A DNA stretch of 64,000 bases from CBDANO01 sp965197665 (GTDB lineage: Bacteria; Chloroflexota; Dehalococcoidia; Lucifugimonadales; UBA3495), in the NCBI GenBank assembly GCA_965197665.1, contig CBDANO010000005.1, forward strand, positions 1,364,001 to 1,428,000. Reading direction: 5' to 3'. Each line of letters starts with the position of its first letter. The first letter of the stretch is position 1. Positions 1 through 8,919 of the stretch are shown one piece after another. The position numbers were made by a program, and so were the translations under genes. The notes below the pieces were generated by a model. That model was given only the letters and a program-made list of their open reading frames with translations, did no database searches and was not told where the DNA came from.

Positions 1-489
1 GACTGGAATAACGTCAAACCCTTTCAGGACGAGTTTGCTCCCCGGGGCGGCGAGCTATGGGTAACCAACATGCGGCTCAACGAACACTGGCAGTCCCAGT
101 TCGACGACATGCGCATTCCGTACCGTTGGGAAAGGTTTCCGGTGAATCTGCTGGAGATCAATCCCAGCGACGCCGGCGAACGGCAAATCGAGAGCGGCGA
201 TCGGGTGGAAGTGGCTAACGATAACGTGCTGACCCAGACCGGGGGGCGGTACTCCGCAAGATTCGCGGCGGTGGCCTACGTGACCGATCAGGTCCCGCCA
301 GGGGTCACCTGCAGCTACTTCGTGTTTGGGCAGGGCAGGCTCGACATGGCCGCAAACAGCGTGTCGCCGGGAGTCGCCGACCCGATAAACAACAGGTACC
401 GGTACAAGCTTGGCAAAGGAACGGTAACCAAGACCGGGGAGTCTGAGTTCAAGCACACGATGAGCTTCGTGCCGCGTAACCTGGTGTGA
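1..489 (+). CDS. Arsenite-oxidase-like molybdopterin oxidoreductase, C-terminal fragment
   Basis: The gene is open from base 1 in frame 1, so only the last 162 residues are present; the first in-frame ATG at 70 is internal. The segment (KPFQDEFAPRGGELWVTN, then VTDQVPPGVTCSYF) resembles the molybdopterin-dinucleotide-binding C-terminal domain of the large subunit of arsenite oxidase in the DMSO-reductase family. That enzyme oxidises arsenite to arsenate in the periplasm together with a Rieske subunit. The related iodate reductase IdrA cannot be excluded from this fragment. The catalytic and Fe-S parts lie outside the window. It ends in TGA at 487-489 and nothing co-directional follows closely. 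The family call is from recall of conserved text and is moderately sure. Confidence 0.6.
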   Translation, partial: DWNNVKPFQDEFAPRGGELWVTNMRLNEHWQSQFDDMRIPYRWERFPVNLLEINPSDAGERQIESGDRVEVANDNVLTQTGGRYSARFAAVAYVTDQVPPGVTCSYFVFGQGRLDMAANSVSPGVADPINNRYRYKLGKGTVTKTGESEFKHTMSFVPRNLV

Positions 490-580
490 TTCTACGTCCT
501 GCGGGCGCTAAGGCTCGCAGCGGCCCTTGTTCCAAATTAACCCGGTGAATCCGGCAAGGGCTAGAGAACTCGGAGCGGGG

Positions 581-1789
581 TCAGCGGGTTACGGTGTTGC
601 GGGGCGACAGGTGGCGCCTCAGGAACATGACCAGTTGCAACTTGACCCTCAGAGGCCACGTGCCCGGCCAGCCGCCCACTCTTTGGAATGACAACCTTGG
701 GAATGCCAACACCGTCAGGTTTTCCCGGGCGCGGGCCCAATGGGTCAGCAGCCATTTCCTTCCTTGATCGCGTTTTCCCTCGTACAGGGCCAGCACTTTG
801 GCCCAACTAGGTCTCCAGGCGCGGTCCCGTTGGTCCGATAACCAGGTTCTCCTCTGCTCGCGCTTCTCTTCATAGAGGGCCAGCGCCCTAGCCCGGACGC
901 CGTCCCAATCTCTGTGTCCGTTGATTGCCCCCCGGCTCCGCTCCCAAGAAGCGAGGGCGCCGCCCCGAGCCAAGGCATAGGCCCGCGCCAACCTGCCGCG
1001 GCGGAAACCCAACTCCATCACGGCGAACGCCGCAACCGCCAAGACGCCGCCTGCCGCCGCGTCCAGGATGAAATGATTGCCGGTAATGGTTATGGCGAAG
1101 AAGGTCATCAACGGGTATGCCGCGCCCAGAAGCTTGAACCGACCCTTGAAAGTTCGAATGAACAGCACCCCCAGGATAACGGTCCAACTGAAATGGAGGC
1201 TGGGCATGGCCGCATTGGTGTTATAGTACCCGGCCATCTCGGAGCTTCCATAGAACGCCGGCCCCAGGGTTTGAATGCTGTTCACAAAGTATTCGCTGAG
1301 GTCGAAGGGAGACGTGACCGGGAACAACATGAAGATCAGCAACGCGAAGGCCAGATTGACCACCACCACGGTGCGGTAGTAGTAGTACCGCGGTCGGTTG
1401 GCAATGTACAACGCTAGGCCGACCACGAGAATGACCGGCCAGTACGTAAAGATGTAAGCCCAATTGAAGAAGAGGACCAACCATTCCAGGTTGTCCAAGA
1501 GCCAGGATTGCCAACCGGACTCCCAGAATATCCCCAGGGACCTTTCGGCGGAAACGATGTGGTACGCGTTCTGTAGCGCCTTCCCGTCCAGGTCCGAATA
1601 TACCAGGCCCCGGGTAAGGACGTAGACTAGGTACGCCCCGAGTACCAGCGAAAGCTCCAAAACGTGGGGCTTTTGGTTTCGCAGCGCGTTGGCCCAAGGC
1701 ATGACGGCAAAGCGGGACCGGGCGGCAGATATCGCCCTAGTCCCGTCAACGCCCAACCGCCGAGTATTTTGCTGCGCCTTGGCTTCCAT
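581..1789 (-). CDS. PAP2-superfamily membrane phosphatase with repeated C-terminal tail
   Basis: A 402-residue polytopic membrane protein. The central part carries PAP2/IPC-synthase-type signatures: AAMPSLHFSWTVILG, then GNHFILDAAAG, where the two histidines are the expected phosphatase pair. The family removes or transfers phosphate groups on lipid substrates; the substrate here is unknown. After the last membrane segment there is a soluble tail with two copies of a roughly 30-residue unit (ALALYEEKREQ..W and VLALYEGKRDQ..W), rich in Arg and Trp. Its paralogue lies directly upstream in the same orientation and lacks this tail, so the pair looks like a tandem duplication. No clear ribosome-binding site precedes the ATG at 1789; an internal ATG at 1705 is possible. 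Confidence 0.8.
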   Translation of the reverse strand: MEAKAQQNTRRLGVDGTRAISAARSRFAVMPWANALRNQKPHVLELSLVLGAYLVYVLTRGLVYSDLDGKALQNAYHIVSAERSLGIFWESGWQSWLLDNLEWLVLFFNWAYIFTYWPVILVVGLALYIANRPRYYYYRTVVVVNLAFALLIFMLFPVTSPFDLSEYFVNSIQTLGPAFYGSSEMAGYYNTNAAMPSLHFSWTVILGVLFIRTFKGRFKLLGAAYPLMTFFAITITGNHFILDAAAGGVLAVAAFAVMELGFRRGRLARAYALARGGALASWERSRGAINGHRDWDGVRARALALYEEKREQRRTWLSDQRDRAWRPSWAKVLALYEGKRDQGRKWLLTHWARARENLTVLAFPRLSFQRVGGWPGTWPLRVKLQLVMFLRRHLSPRNTVTR

Positions 1790-1878
1790 TGTCTGATGTC
1801 TATCCGTTTAGAAGTCTACCACGCCGGGCGGACACGTTGGCCGGCGGACGAAACCCGATATTAGAGGATTTTGCCTCC

Positions 1879-2730
1879 TTACCTAGTTGCTTTGCAAGCC
1901 GTTTCACCGGAACTGTCATTCAGTCCGTCGCCGCGATAGAAACGAGTAAGGCGCGAGCCCGGCAACCCCTGTAGACCGGCGGCTATCTTGGGCAGGAATA
2001 AGCGCCGGCGAAACCCCAACTCCATTATGGCAAAGGCTGCCAGCATCAACAAGGCACCGCCAACGGCGTCCAGGATGTAATGGTTTCCGGTGATGGTAAT
2101 GGCCAAAAAGGTCATCGTGGGGTATACGATTCCAAGTATTCTCAGCCACTTGTTGGACGTCAGCACAAACATAACGCCAAACATCACTGTCCAGCTAAAG
2201 TGCAAGCTCGGCATGGCCGCGTAAGGGTTGTAGAAGTTGGCCATCTCGCGGCTGGCGTAGAAGGCCGGCCCGAAGACCTTGATCGCGTCCACAAAGTACT
2301 CGCCAATCATCCGGGGCGGAGCCAAGGGAAACACGGCGAAGCCAACCAAGGCGAGAGCGAAGCTGATCAGGACGATGTTGCGGTAGTACTTATAACGAGG
2401 CCGGTCGAACACATACAAAGCGGTTCCCGCCGTCAAGATGATCGGCCAGAAGGTGATGATGTAAGACCAGTTGAAGAAGACTACCAGTTCTTTGGCGCTG
2501 CTAACCGCCCAGGCCTGCCAACCGGGCTCCCAAAAGAAGCCCGCCGACTTTTCCAGCGAGATGACTTTGCCGGCATTGCTGAGGGCGGTGGCCCCGAAGT
2601 CATTGAAAGCCAATGACCGGGTATACATGTAGGCCCAGTATGCGCCGGCAATGACAGCCAGTTCTTGAACATGGGGTAACGTGGACCTAAGTCTTTCCCA
2701 GTCCGCGTGCTTTACTCCCAAGGTGGCCAT
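1879..2730 (-). CDS. PAP2-superfamily membrane phosphatase (shorter paralogue)
   Basis: A 283-residue membrane protein closely related to the gene downstream of it. Both share the N-terminal stretch around LPHVQEL/KPHVLEL, a WSYIITFWP/WAYIFTYWP helix, AAMPSLHFSWTVMFGV and TITGNHYILDAVGGALL. The PAP2 histidines are present in both. It stops at 1879, about 90 bp before the next gene's start, so the two may be co-transcribed. The role is inferred to be lipid phosphate metabolism in the cytoplasmic membrane; no substrate can be read from sequence. Confidence 0.8.
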   Translation of the reverse strand: MATLGVKHADWERLRSTLPHVQELAVIAGAYWAYMYTRSLAFNDFGATALSNAGKVISLEKSAGFFWEPGWQAWAVSSAKELVVFFNWSYIITFWPIILTAGTALYVFDRPRYKYYRNIVLISFALALVGFAVFPLAPPRMIGEYFVDAIKVFGPAFYASREMANFYNPYAAMPSLHFSWTVMFGVMFVLTSNKWLRILGIVYPTMTFLAITITGNHYILDAVGGALLMLAAFAIMELGFRRRLFLPKIAAGLQGLPGSRLTRFYRGDGLNDSSGETACKATR

Positions 2731-2969
2731 CTTCCCGTTCCGCCTTTAGCTGCGGCAGGCGGCTAGCCGCCGCTCGCCGGGTTTCGATATTACCCTACCC
2801 CAACTGCCTTCTGAGCCGGTGGTCCCAATATTCATCGATGCTTCAAGTCGTCGGCAAGGTCCGGCGGGATGCCGGCTACGGGTACGTCTACCCTTGAACG
2901 ACCGCTCAGGTCATAGCACCCGGCGAGACGCCGGCCGGGCTCAAGGGGCGCCTCCCCGTTATTTATTTG

Positions 2970-4232
2970 CTACTCGCCCCGGTTGTTCTGTGTCTCTCTG
3001 ATGGCGAGAGGAATGCGCAGCTTCTCGGCAGCGTCAGGCGCCTTATTATTCTCGGCCGCACTGCCCCCGTTCACCGGCCCCGCGTAAATCGGCTTGGGGG
3101 CCAAGTCCATAGGACCGCGCTCTCGGGCGGCCCGGCTTCCCAAGTAAACGCTGCAAGACATGCACCCTACCCACTTCTCGGGAGTGTAATTGCTTTTGAA
3201 CAAGCCCCGGGCGGTGGTGTAATCTTCGTTGTTCCATATCTCGCTCAACGAGTTGACCGTTACTTCGCCAAAGTCTTCGGACTTGTCAGTCAGGTAACAG
3301 CACGGGGCCACACCGCCGTCCCAATTGACCACGGCGCTGCGCCAGAGGCGCCAGCAACGGCTGCCGTCCTCCTGATAGGGCTTTAGGAAGGGGTCTTCGC
3401 GCAAGTACTCCGGATGCTCCCTGGGAAGCCACCGTTCGGACTCCTTGGCGTCATTCATACCGTGAGGGAAGTCTACGTTTTTGAAGATTAGCGAGTCTAC
3501 CCCCATCTCGGTTGAAAGCTGCTTGACCTCCTCCATTTGGTGCTCGTTTTGTTGCATGACAATGAACTGCCACTCGATGTACGGCGTGGTATACCCCAAC
3601 TCCTTTTTCTTTTGGACCAGCAGCTTGAGGTTGTCCAAGACCCGGTCCAACCGCCCGCCGACCCGGTATTTCTCGTATACCTCCTGAGTGACCCCGTCCA
3701 GGGACACGATCATGACGTCCAGCCCCGACTTGATGATGTTTTCCACCATCGCGGGAGTCATTGGCTTGTTCAGGTTGGTGCTCATTATCGTGGCGATTCC
3801 GTTGTTATGAGCGTAGGCCACGAACTCGTGGATCCGCCGGTTCAAAAACGGCTCGCCCCAGCTATAGAGGGACAGCCAAATGCAGTAGTCCTTGATCTGG
3901 TCGATAGTCTTGGTGTAGGTGTCGAAGTGCATTATGCCTTTGTCCCGGTGGATGGTGCCGAGACCGGTGTGGCACAGGGGGCACTTTAGCTGGCAAATGT
4001 TAGTGGTATCGATTTCCCACTCGAAGGCGGACCCTCTGACCTTTTGAAGGCCGAGCCGTAGTTGAAATTCGATGAGGAGCAAGTTAAGGAGCTTCTTCCA
4101 CTTGAAGTAACGGAACCCCAGCCTGAAGCGCTGGTCGTTACGATTGCCCGCCAGGGAGTTCACGACGCTGCCTACTTGCATGCCGTCCCAGAGCCAAACT
4201 AGCTTTTTCACCAGGCCTAGAGGTTTAATCAC
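2970..4232 (-). CDS. Radical SAM/SPASM domain protein
   Basis: 420 residues with a GTG start at 4232, preceded by AGGTGA, a good ribosome-binding site. The radical SAM CxxxCxxC cluster motif is NICQLKCPLCHTG near residue 80, followed by the SWGEPFLN segment. The C-terminal third holds further cysteines (RCWRLWRS, VAPCCYLTD, VGCMSCSVYLG), consistent with a SPASM-type auxiliary Fe-S cluster. Such enzymes modify peptides or small molecules by radical chemistry; the layout resembles radical SAM proteins of cell-surface or peptide-modifying clusters, but no precursor peptide gene is visible nearby. It stands alone between the PAP2 pair and a long gap. The substrate is unknown. Confidence 0.85.
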   Translation of the reverse strand: MIKPLGLVKKLVWLWDGMQVGSVVNSLAGNRNDQRFRLGFRYFKWKKLLNLLLIEFQLRLGLQKVRGSAFEWEIDTTNICQLKCPLCHTGLGTIHRDKGIMHFDTYTKTIDQIKDYCIWLSLYSWGEPFLNRRIHEFVAYAHNNGIATIMSTNLNKPMTPAMVENIIKSGLDVMIVSLDGVTQEVYEKYRVGGRLDRVLDNLKLLVQKKKELGYTTPYIEWQFIVMQQNEHQMEEVKQLSTEMGVDSLIFKNVDFPHGMNDAKESERWLPREHPEYLREDPFLKPYQEDGSRCWRLWRSAVVNWDGGVAPCCYLTDKSEDFGEVTVNSLSEIWNNEDYTTARGLFKSNYTPEKWVGCMSCSVYLGSRAARERGPMDLAPKPIYAGPVNGGSAAENNKAPDAAEKLRIPLAIRETQNNRGE

Positions 4233-5055
4233 GGATCACCTATTTGCCGCCCGAATGGGTGCGCTCCGGTAAAGTAGCTTAGGGCTGCTCCAGCTACCCT
4301 TTGGCTGCCTACGGGAAGAGGCCCCGGGGCTTGGCGTATCATACCCCCGTAAAGACCGGGGCTTCAACAGTTTCTCTCCCAAGAAATCTACTTTTGCCCC
4401 GGCCCCGCGGTAGTCCGCCTCCGAACCGGACCGGTTTCCAACCCGCGCCAACCGGCCTAGTTAACCCGGTACGCCAGTTTCTTCTCGCCCGTCCAGACAT
4501 AACGCAAGGGTCGCCCCACCTCCGGAAAGCAAGAGTGTGGTTGGCCCGCCGCGGCGGGCCAACCACACTCTGTTTCTCTCGTTGAAGACGGATCATACCG
4601 GACGAAAACCCGGTATTTTCTGAAGCCTAATTGAAACTACCGATTTGTGGACTGCGCCGCCGGGCCGGGGCGCCGGGACTGGACGCCCAAAATAACCCCT
4701 TAAGTGTAGCCGCCAACGGTCGGCCAAATCAATTGACTAGGAATGATCGTCAAGCGTATCCTTGCGTTACCCCCAAGACGCCTTAGCGGGCCTAGCGCCT
4801 TTTTCTTTTTCCGGCAACCGGGCGGGGCGAGAGGCCGGGCACGGCTCGCCGGGCCAAAAGTAGGACCGATTAGCCTTGCCCTGCAGCCGCCGGAAGGCGC
4901 AGCCTTGGAAGTACAAAGGGCCGGAGCAGTTCCCGGAGTTGGCTGATGTCGAACCCGGCGGTTGGTTGCTGCCCAGCGAGCGGCCCATGACACCATGGAC
5001 GGCACCGGAATAACCAACGATAGGCCCTGGAGCCGGGTTAAATCAAGGAGAGTCA
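4233..5055. other. 823-bp divergent intergenic region
   Basis: The region lies between the minus-strand radical SAM gene and plus-strand phoU. All frames give only low-complexity, unconvincing translations. It contains the perfect palindrome listed separately and an AAGGAGAG ribosome-binding site just before phoU. No recognisable promoter pair, RNA gene or riboswitch was seen. Confidence 0.5.
4532..4571. repeat. Perfect 40-bp palindrome
   Basis: Two 20-base arms are exact reverse complements with no spacer, starting AGAGTGTGGTTGG. The central 18 bases, GGCCCGCCGCGGCGGGCC, recur exactly at 55683-55700. It lies upstream of both flanking genes, so a simple terminator role is unlikely. It could form a very stable cruciform or RNA hairpin. 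It may be a REP-like element or a palindromic protein-binding site. Confidence 0.85.
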
Positions 5056-5724
5056 ATGATGCTTAGGGTAGAGTTCGACCAGCAGCTCAATTCGCTTCAG
5101 CAAGAAGTGCAAGTCCTAGCGGGCATCGTCGACAAGTCCATCAACCGGGCAGTCGACGCTTTGAAACGGCGCGACCTCGAAGACTCCAAGCAAGTGATTC
5201 AAGACGACGATTACATTGATCGAAAGCGGTTCGAGATCGAGGAACGCTGCGTCGACTTGATCGCCACCCAGCAACCGATGGCTGGGGACTTGAGAGCAAT
5301 CATTGCCCTGCTGCACATAGTGGTGGAGTTGGAACGGATGGGAGACTACGCCGAGGGTATCGCCAAAATCAGCCTTGCCATGGGAGACGCTCCCCCTCTA
5401 AAGCCCCTGATTGACATTCCCCGCATGGCGGACAAAGCGGGGGAGATGTTGCGGGACAGCATAGACGCTCTGAGCAACCGGGACGTAGTAAAGGCCCAAC
5501 AAGTATGTCAAGGCGACGACGAGGTTGACGCCCTCTATGACCAAGTCTATCGGGAATTGCTGCTCTTTATGATCCAAGACCCACAGACTATTCAACGGGC
5601 CACCTATCTTCTTTGGGTGTCCCACGACCTGGAACGCATAGCCGACCGGGCCACCAACATCGCCGAAAGAGTCATATTCCTAGTAACCGGTAAGATGGTG
5701 GAAATCAACGTGTCCAAATATTAG
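5056..5724 (+). CDS. phoU: Phosphate signalling protein PhoU
   Basis: 222 residues, the usual PhoU length, made of two repeated three-helix units. Typical text is present in each half: DLRAIIALLHIVVELERMGDYAEGIAK, in which the E-R-x-x-D metal-binding motif is visible, and the second copy VSHDLERIADRATNIAERVIFL. PhoU couples the PstSCAB phosphate transporter to the PhoR sensor and represses the Pho regulon when phosphate is plentiful. No pst or pho genes adjoin it here. AAGGAGAG stands 6 bases before the tandem ATGATG start. The call is secure. Confidence 0.95.
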   Translation: MMLRVEFDQQLNSLQQEVQVLAGIVDKSINRAVDALKRRDLEDSKQVIQDDDYIDRKRFEIEERCVDLIATQQPMAGDLRAIIALLHIVVELERMGDYAEGIAKISLAMGDAPPLKPLIDIPRMADKAGEMLRDSIDALSNRDVVKAQQVCQGDDEVDALYDQVYRELLLFMIQDPQTIQRATYLLWVSHDLERIADRATNIAERVIFLVTGKMVEINVSKY

Positions 5725-5755
5725 CCGGACGACGGGTGAGACCCGGTTCCCTGTT

Positions 5756-6661
5756 TCAGGCGGTCAGCGCCATTTGCAACTGCTGCTGGGGTCCAAGCAT
5801 CGTGCGGGGGGCCGGCTTCTTATCAAGCCCCCAAGTCCGCCTGGCCCGGTCCACCATATTCAGCACTGTCTGGGTATACTCCTTCGGAGCGTAGGCCTTG
5901 CGGTACATAGTTGCATAGGCGGGAATTAGCCGCGGATAGGCCTCCCGCAGCAAGGGCATGAACCACTCCTTAGACCCGGGTTTGAGGAACAGTACGTTAG
6001 CCCCCAAGTACTGAGCCTTGTGAGCGGCGGCGGCGCTGACAACGGCGTTGATGCTTTCCTCGCTATCGGATATTCCAGGGAGCAGCGGCGCCATCATCAC
6101 ACCTGCGGGCACGCCCTCTTCCACCAGGTATTGCATCGCCTCCAGCCTCGCCGCCGGGCCCGGCGCCCCCGGCTCGGTCAGCTTCCAGACATCCTCGTCG
6201 ACGCTGCCGATGCTAAAAGTAACCCGCACGTCGGCCACCTCGGCCAAGTCCAGAAGCACGTCCGAGTCCCGCCGCACCAGGACGCCTTTGGTGGTAATGG
6301 ACGCCGGGTTTTTGAACTCTCTCAGCACCTGAAGGACTTGACGGGTCAGCTTGTACTGGGACTCGGCGGGCTCGTAGGGGTCGGAAGCGGTACCGATGGC
6401 GATGCTCTCTCCCCGCCACTTGGGCCGCCCCAACTCCCGCCGCAGCACCTCCGGAGCATTCACTTTGGCGAAGACCCGCTGTTCGAAGTCGCGGCCCGAG
6501 TCCATCCCCCAGAACTCATGGGTAGGCCGGGCGTAGCAGTAGCGGCAGGCATGCCGGCAGCCGCGGTATGGGTTTAGGGTCCAACGAAACGGGAAGTCCG
6601 GAACGTCAATGCGGTTCAATAAGGTCTTGCAGTGTATCTCTTGTACCTCGGCGCCTGCCAT
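5756..6661 (-). CDS. PA0069/Rv2578c-type radical SAM protein
   Basis: 301 residues from ATG at 6661, chosen because AGGAG lies 5 bases upstream; a TTG 18 bases further out is less likely. NPYRGCRHACRYCYAR carries the radical SAM CxxxCxxC motif, and the following text (IGTASDPYEPAE, then NPASITTKG and LLPGISDSEE) matches the spore-photoproduct-lyase-like branch represented by PA0069 and Rv2578c. Members of this branch are widespread but their reaction is not established. A good promoter is visible upstream. The gene stands alone, convergent with phoU. Confidence 0.85.
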   Translation of the reverse strand: MAGAEVQEIHCKTLLNRIDVPDFPFRWTLNPYRGCRHACRYCYARPTHEFWGMDSGRDFEQRVFAKVNAPEVLRRELGRPKWRGESIAIGTASDPYEPAESQYKLTRQVLQVLREFKNPASITTKGVLVRRDSDVLLDLAEVADVRVTFSIGSVDEDVWKLTEPGAPGPAARLEAMQYLVEEGVPAGVMMAPLLPGISDSEESINAVVSAAAAHKAQYLGANVLFLKPGSKEWFMPLLREAYPRLIPAYATMYRKAYAPKEYTQTVLNMVDRARRTWGLDKKPAPRTMLGPQQQLQMALTA

Positions 6662-6697
6662 GATTTCTCCTAAGCCCAACTTGAAACATTTGAGCTA

Positions 6698-6726
6698 ATA
6701 TTAGTATCATGGCCGGCCTTTATCAA
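6698..6726 (-). promoter_or_regulatory. Promoter for the radical SAM gene at 5756-6661
   Basis: On the minus strand, TTGATA (6721-6726) and TAATAT (6698-6703) are separated by 17 bp. The -10 sits inside a 10-bp palindrome CTAATATTAG (6695-6704). Transcription would start near 6691, about 30 bases before the ATG at 6661. Confidence 0.55.
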
Positions 6727-6835
6727 GGCGGCGGTGTCATAAACCGAGGCCCTTTGGCGATTCGGCTAACGTTGCTGCTGCGTCCAGTTCAGGGGCCGGC
6801 ACTGAGAATTAGCCTCCTGCCGCGCCCTCACCATA

Positions 6836-8236
6836 TCACCTCCGGTAGACGTAACCCCCCTCGGTGCGCTCGCAGTTAAGACGCCGGTTGAGGTGAAGGC
6901 CCTCCAGGACGAACTCTACCGCCGACGCCAACACCTCCGGCCGCCGGTCGTCGGTCAACCGCTTCACCGCCTCCGACAGCCCGTCGATGCTCTCCAGCAG
7001 GGCCGGATACTCCGACGCGGGCTTTTCACTGCCTATCTGCGCCTCCTGTCCTAGGTCGAAAGCGGTGACTACCTCTTCCAGGTCGGCCGCGTCGAAGTAT
7101 CCGCCAAAGACGCGGAGCACGGCCCGCCGGGTCAGGTCGTCGGTCACCCTGCTCTCTCGTCCTTCTTCAAAGGTTTCCAACTCGATCTTCCCGGAAAAGG
7201 AAGCCACTATGTACGGCAGATCGCTGGCCCGGGGGCAGGTCAACTCATCCCCTTGAACGATGGAGCGGCGCAGAGCGTTGCCCAAGAGGGTCTCGTAGTT
7301 GGAAATAGAGACGCGGACGCTGACGCCGGAGCGCTGGTTGATTTCGCTGCTGTGCCGGGCCTCGGCGGTGATCTCGGCTAAGATTTCCTTCATGTAATCA
7401 GGGACCACGATACTATCTTCGTCCGGGAAAGTGGCCCGCTCCTGCTCCATGATTGCGATCTCGTCCTGCGGGCGCCTTGGGTAGTGGGTATGAATCTGGG
7501 AGCCGTACCGGTCCTTGAGAGGAGTGACGATGCGGCCCCGGTTGGTGTAATCCTCCGGATTGGCCGTCGACACCACGTACACGTCTAGGGGAAGGCGTAC
7601 CCGGTAGCCTTTGATCTGGACGTCTCGCTCCTCCATCAAGTTGAACAGGCCGACCTGGATCCGCTCCGCCAAGTCGGGCAGTTCGTTGATGCAAAAGATT
7701 CCCCGGTTGGTGCGGGGCACCAAGCCGTAGTGGATCACCAACTCATCCGACAAGTAATGCCCCTCAGCCACTTTGATGGGGTCGATCTCCCCAATCAGGT
7801 CGGCGATGGAGATGTCGGGGGTGGCCAGCTTCTCCGAGTAACGCTCCTCCCGGTGCAGCCATTCGATGCCGGTGTCGTTGCCTTCTTGGGCGACTTTATT
7901 CCGGCAGGCTCGGCAGATGGGGCCGTAAGGGTCGTCGTTGATCTCACATCCGGCGATCTTGGGAATATACTCGTCAAGCAGATTGACCATGGCCCGAATC
8001 ATCCTGGACTTGGCTTGGCCTCGCTCGCCCAAGAGGATTACGTCCTGTCCCGCCAGGATAGCGTTTTCCAATTGGGGAATAACGGTTTCGTCGAAGCCGA
8101 TGATTCCCGGAAAAACTATCTCCTCCGCTCTAATCTTTGCAATGAGGTTCTTGCGCATCTCCTCCCGCACCGGAAGGACCCGGTAGCGGGACTTGCGCAG
8201 CTGGCCGATGGTACGGGCTTTCTTCACGGAGGGCAT
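6836..8236 (-). CDS. ChlI/MoxR-like AAA+ ATPase
   Basis: 466 residues with an ATG preceded by GAGGAGAGA. The nucleotide-binding P-loop is a variant, VILLGERGQAKSRM. The Walker B region is GIFCINELPDLAERIQVGLF, followed by LMEERDVQIKGYRVRLPLDV and VVSTANPEDYTNRGRIVTPL, which are hallmarks of the magnesium-chelatase ChlI-type clade. These ATPases remodel partner proteins, often together with a VWA-domain protein. No VWA partner and no chlorophyll genes are seen here, so a MoxR-like chaperone role is more likely than chelatase. The region around residues 100-125 has three cysteines (GCEINDDPYGPICRACRN), possibly a metal site. Confidence 0.8.
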   Translation of the reverse strand: MPSVKKARTIGQLRKSRYRVLPVREEMRKNLIAKIRAEEIVFPGIIGFDETVIPQLENAILAGQDVILLGERGQAKSRMIRAMVNLLDEYIPKIAGCEINDDPYGPICRACRNKVAQEGNDTGIEWLHREERYSEKLATPDISIADLIGEIDPIKVAEGHYLSDELVIHYGLVPRTNRGIFCINELPDLAERIQVGLFNLMEERDVQIKGYRVRLPLDVYVVSTANPEDYTNRGRIVTPLKDRYGSQIHTHYPRRPQDEIAIMEQERATFPDEDSIVVPDYMKEILAEITAEARHSSEINQRSGVSVRVSISNYETLLGNALRRSIVQGDELTCPRASDLPYIVASFSGKIELETFEEGRESRVTDDLTRRAVLRVFGGYFDAADLEEVVTAFDLGQEAQIGSEKPASEYPALLESIDGLSEAVKRLTDDRRPEVLASAVEFVLEGLHLNRRLNCERTEGGYVYRR

Positions 8237-8481
8237 TCTCTCCTCTCCCCTATTGGCTCGAATCTTGCCGAGGCGACGGATAGGCGCTCAACCGAACGGG
8301 CGGGCCCGGCGGAGATGCAGCGGCGGGGGCCTGCGCCTTCTCACCAGTATAGCTTATAGGGACAATAACGAGTCGGCATGGATTCCGGGGCGGCGGTTTC
8401 CTCATGCGGCCCGTTGATTTATAATTAACTCCACGGACAAGTCTTCCGGGCTGGAAATAGTGATTAGCCAGGTTTGCGGTC

Positions 8482-8847
8482 ATGCCTTATAGGGTGCTTT
8501 TGCCTCTCTTGTTCATGTTTGGGCCCAGGGTCCTCCCCGGCGCCCTCCGTTTACTCCGTCTGATATGGAAGCTCACTTGGGACAAACGAGTGCCCATAGT
8601 GCTCCGAGCCCTAGTCCCCTTGGCGATCATCTATGCTCTTTCTCCGGTGGATCTGATCAGGGACCGCATCCCGATGATTGGCAGGTTCGACGACCTTATT
8701 GTCCTTGGCCTAGCGGTGCTGCTCCTAGTCAAGCTGGCGCCTCAAGACGTGGTTGACGAACATCAGGGCAAACCCACGGCGTCCAATCGCCCCGAAGACA
8801 AGGACCCTTCAAAAGTCGTGGACGGCTCCTCCAAGCTGATCGACTAG
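8482..8847 (+). CDS. YkvA-like (DUF1232) small membrane protein
   Basis: 121 residues. The core, VLRALVPLAIIYALSPVDLI followed by a GRFDDLIVLGLAVLLLVK helix, is the DUF1232 signature found in YkvA-type proteins. One or two membrane segments and a charged C-terminal tail (residues 90-121) are visible. The function of this family is not known. It lies divergent to the ATPase gene with a 245-bp gap; TATAAT at 8420-8425 may be its -10 box but has no good partner. Confidence 0.75.
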   Translation: MPYRVLLPLLFMFGPRVLPGALRLLRLIWKLTWDKRVPIVLRALVPLAIIYALSPVDLIRDRIPMIGRFDDLIVLGLAVLLLVKLAPQDVVDEHQGKPTASNRPEDKDPSKVVDGSSKLID

Positions 8848-8919
8848 GGGTGGACTCCGCCGGGCCGCGCCGTTCGGCAGTGATGTTTGCTACCAAATCT
8901 ATGATTACCTAGCTCTATC

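Noticed and set aside
2970..4232. Radical SAM/SPASM gene as AhbC or AhbD of the siroheme haem route
   Set aside because: It is 25 kb from the haem cluster and its N-terminus and cysteine spacing look like general SPASM enzymes of other pathways; no AhbC/AhbD-specific text was recognised.
4700..5056. 118-codon minus-strand frame in the gap before phoU
   Set aside because: Composition is low-complexity, and it lies opposite the phoU leader with no start signal.
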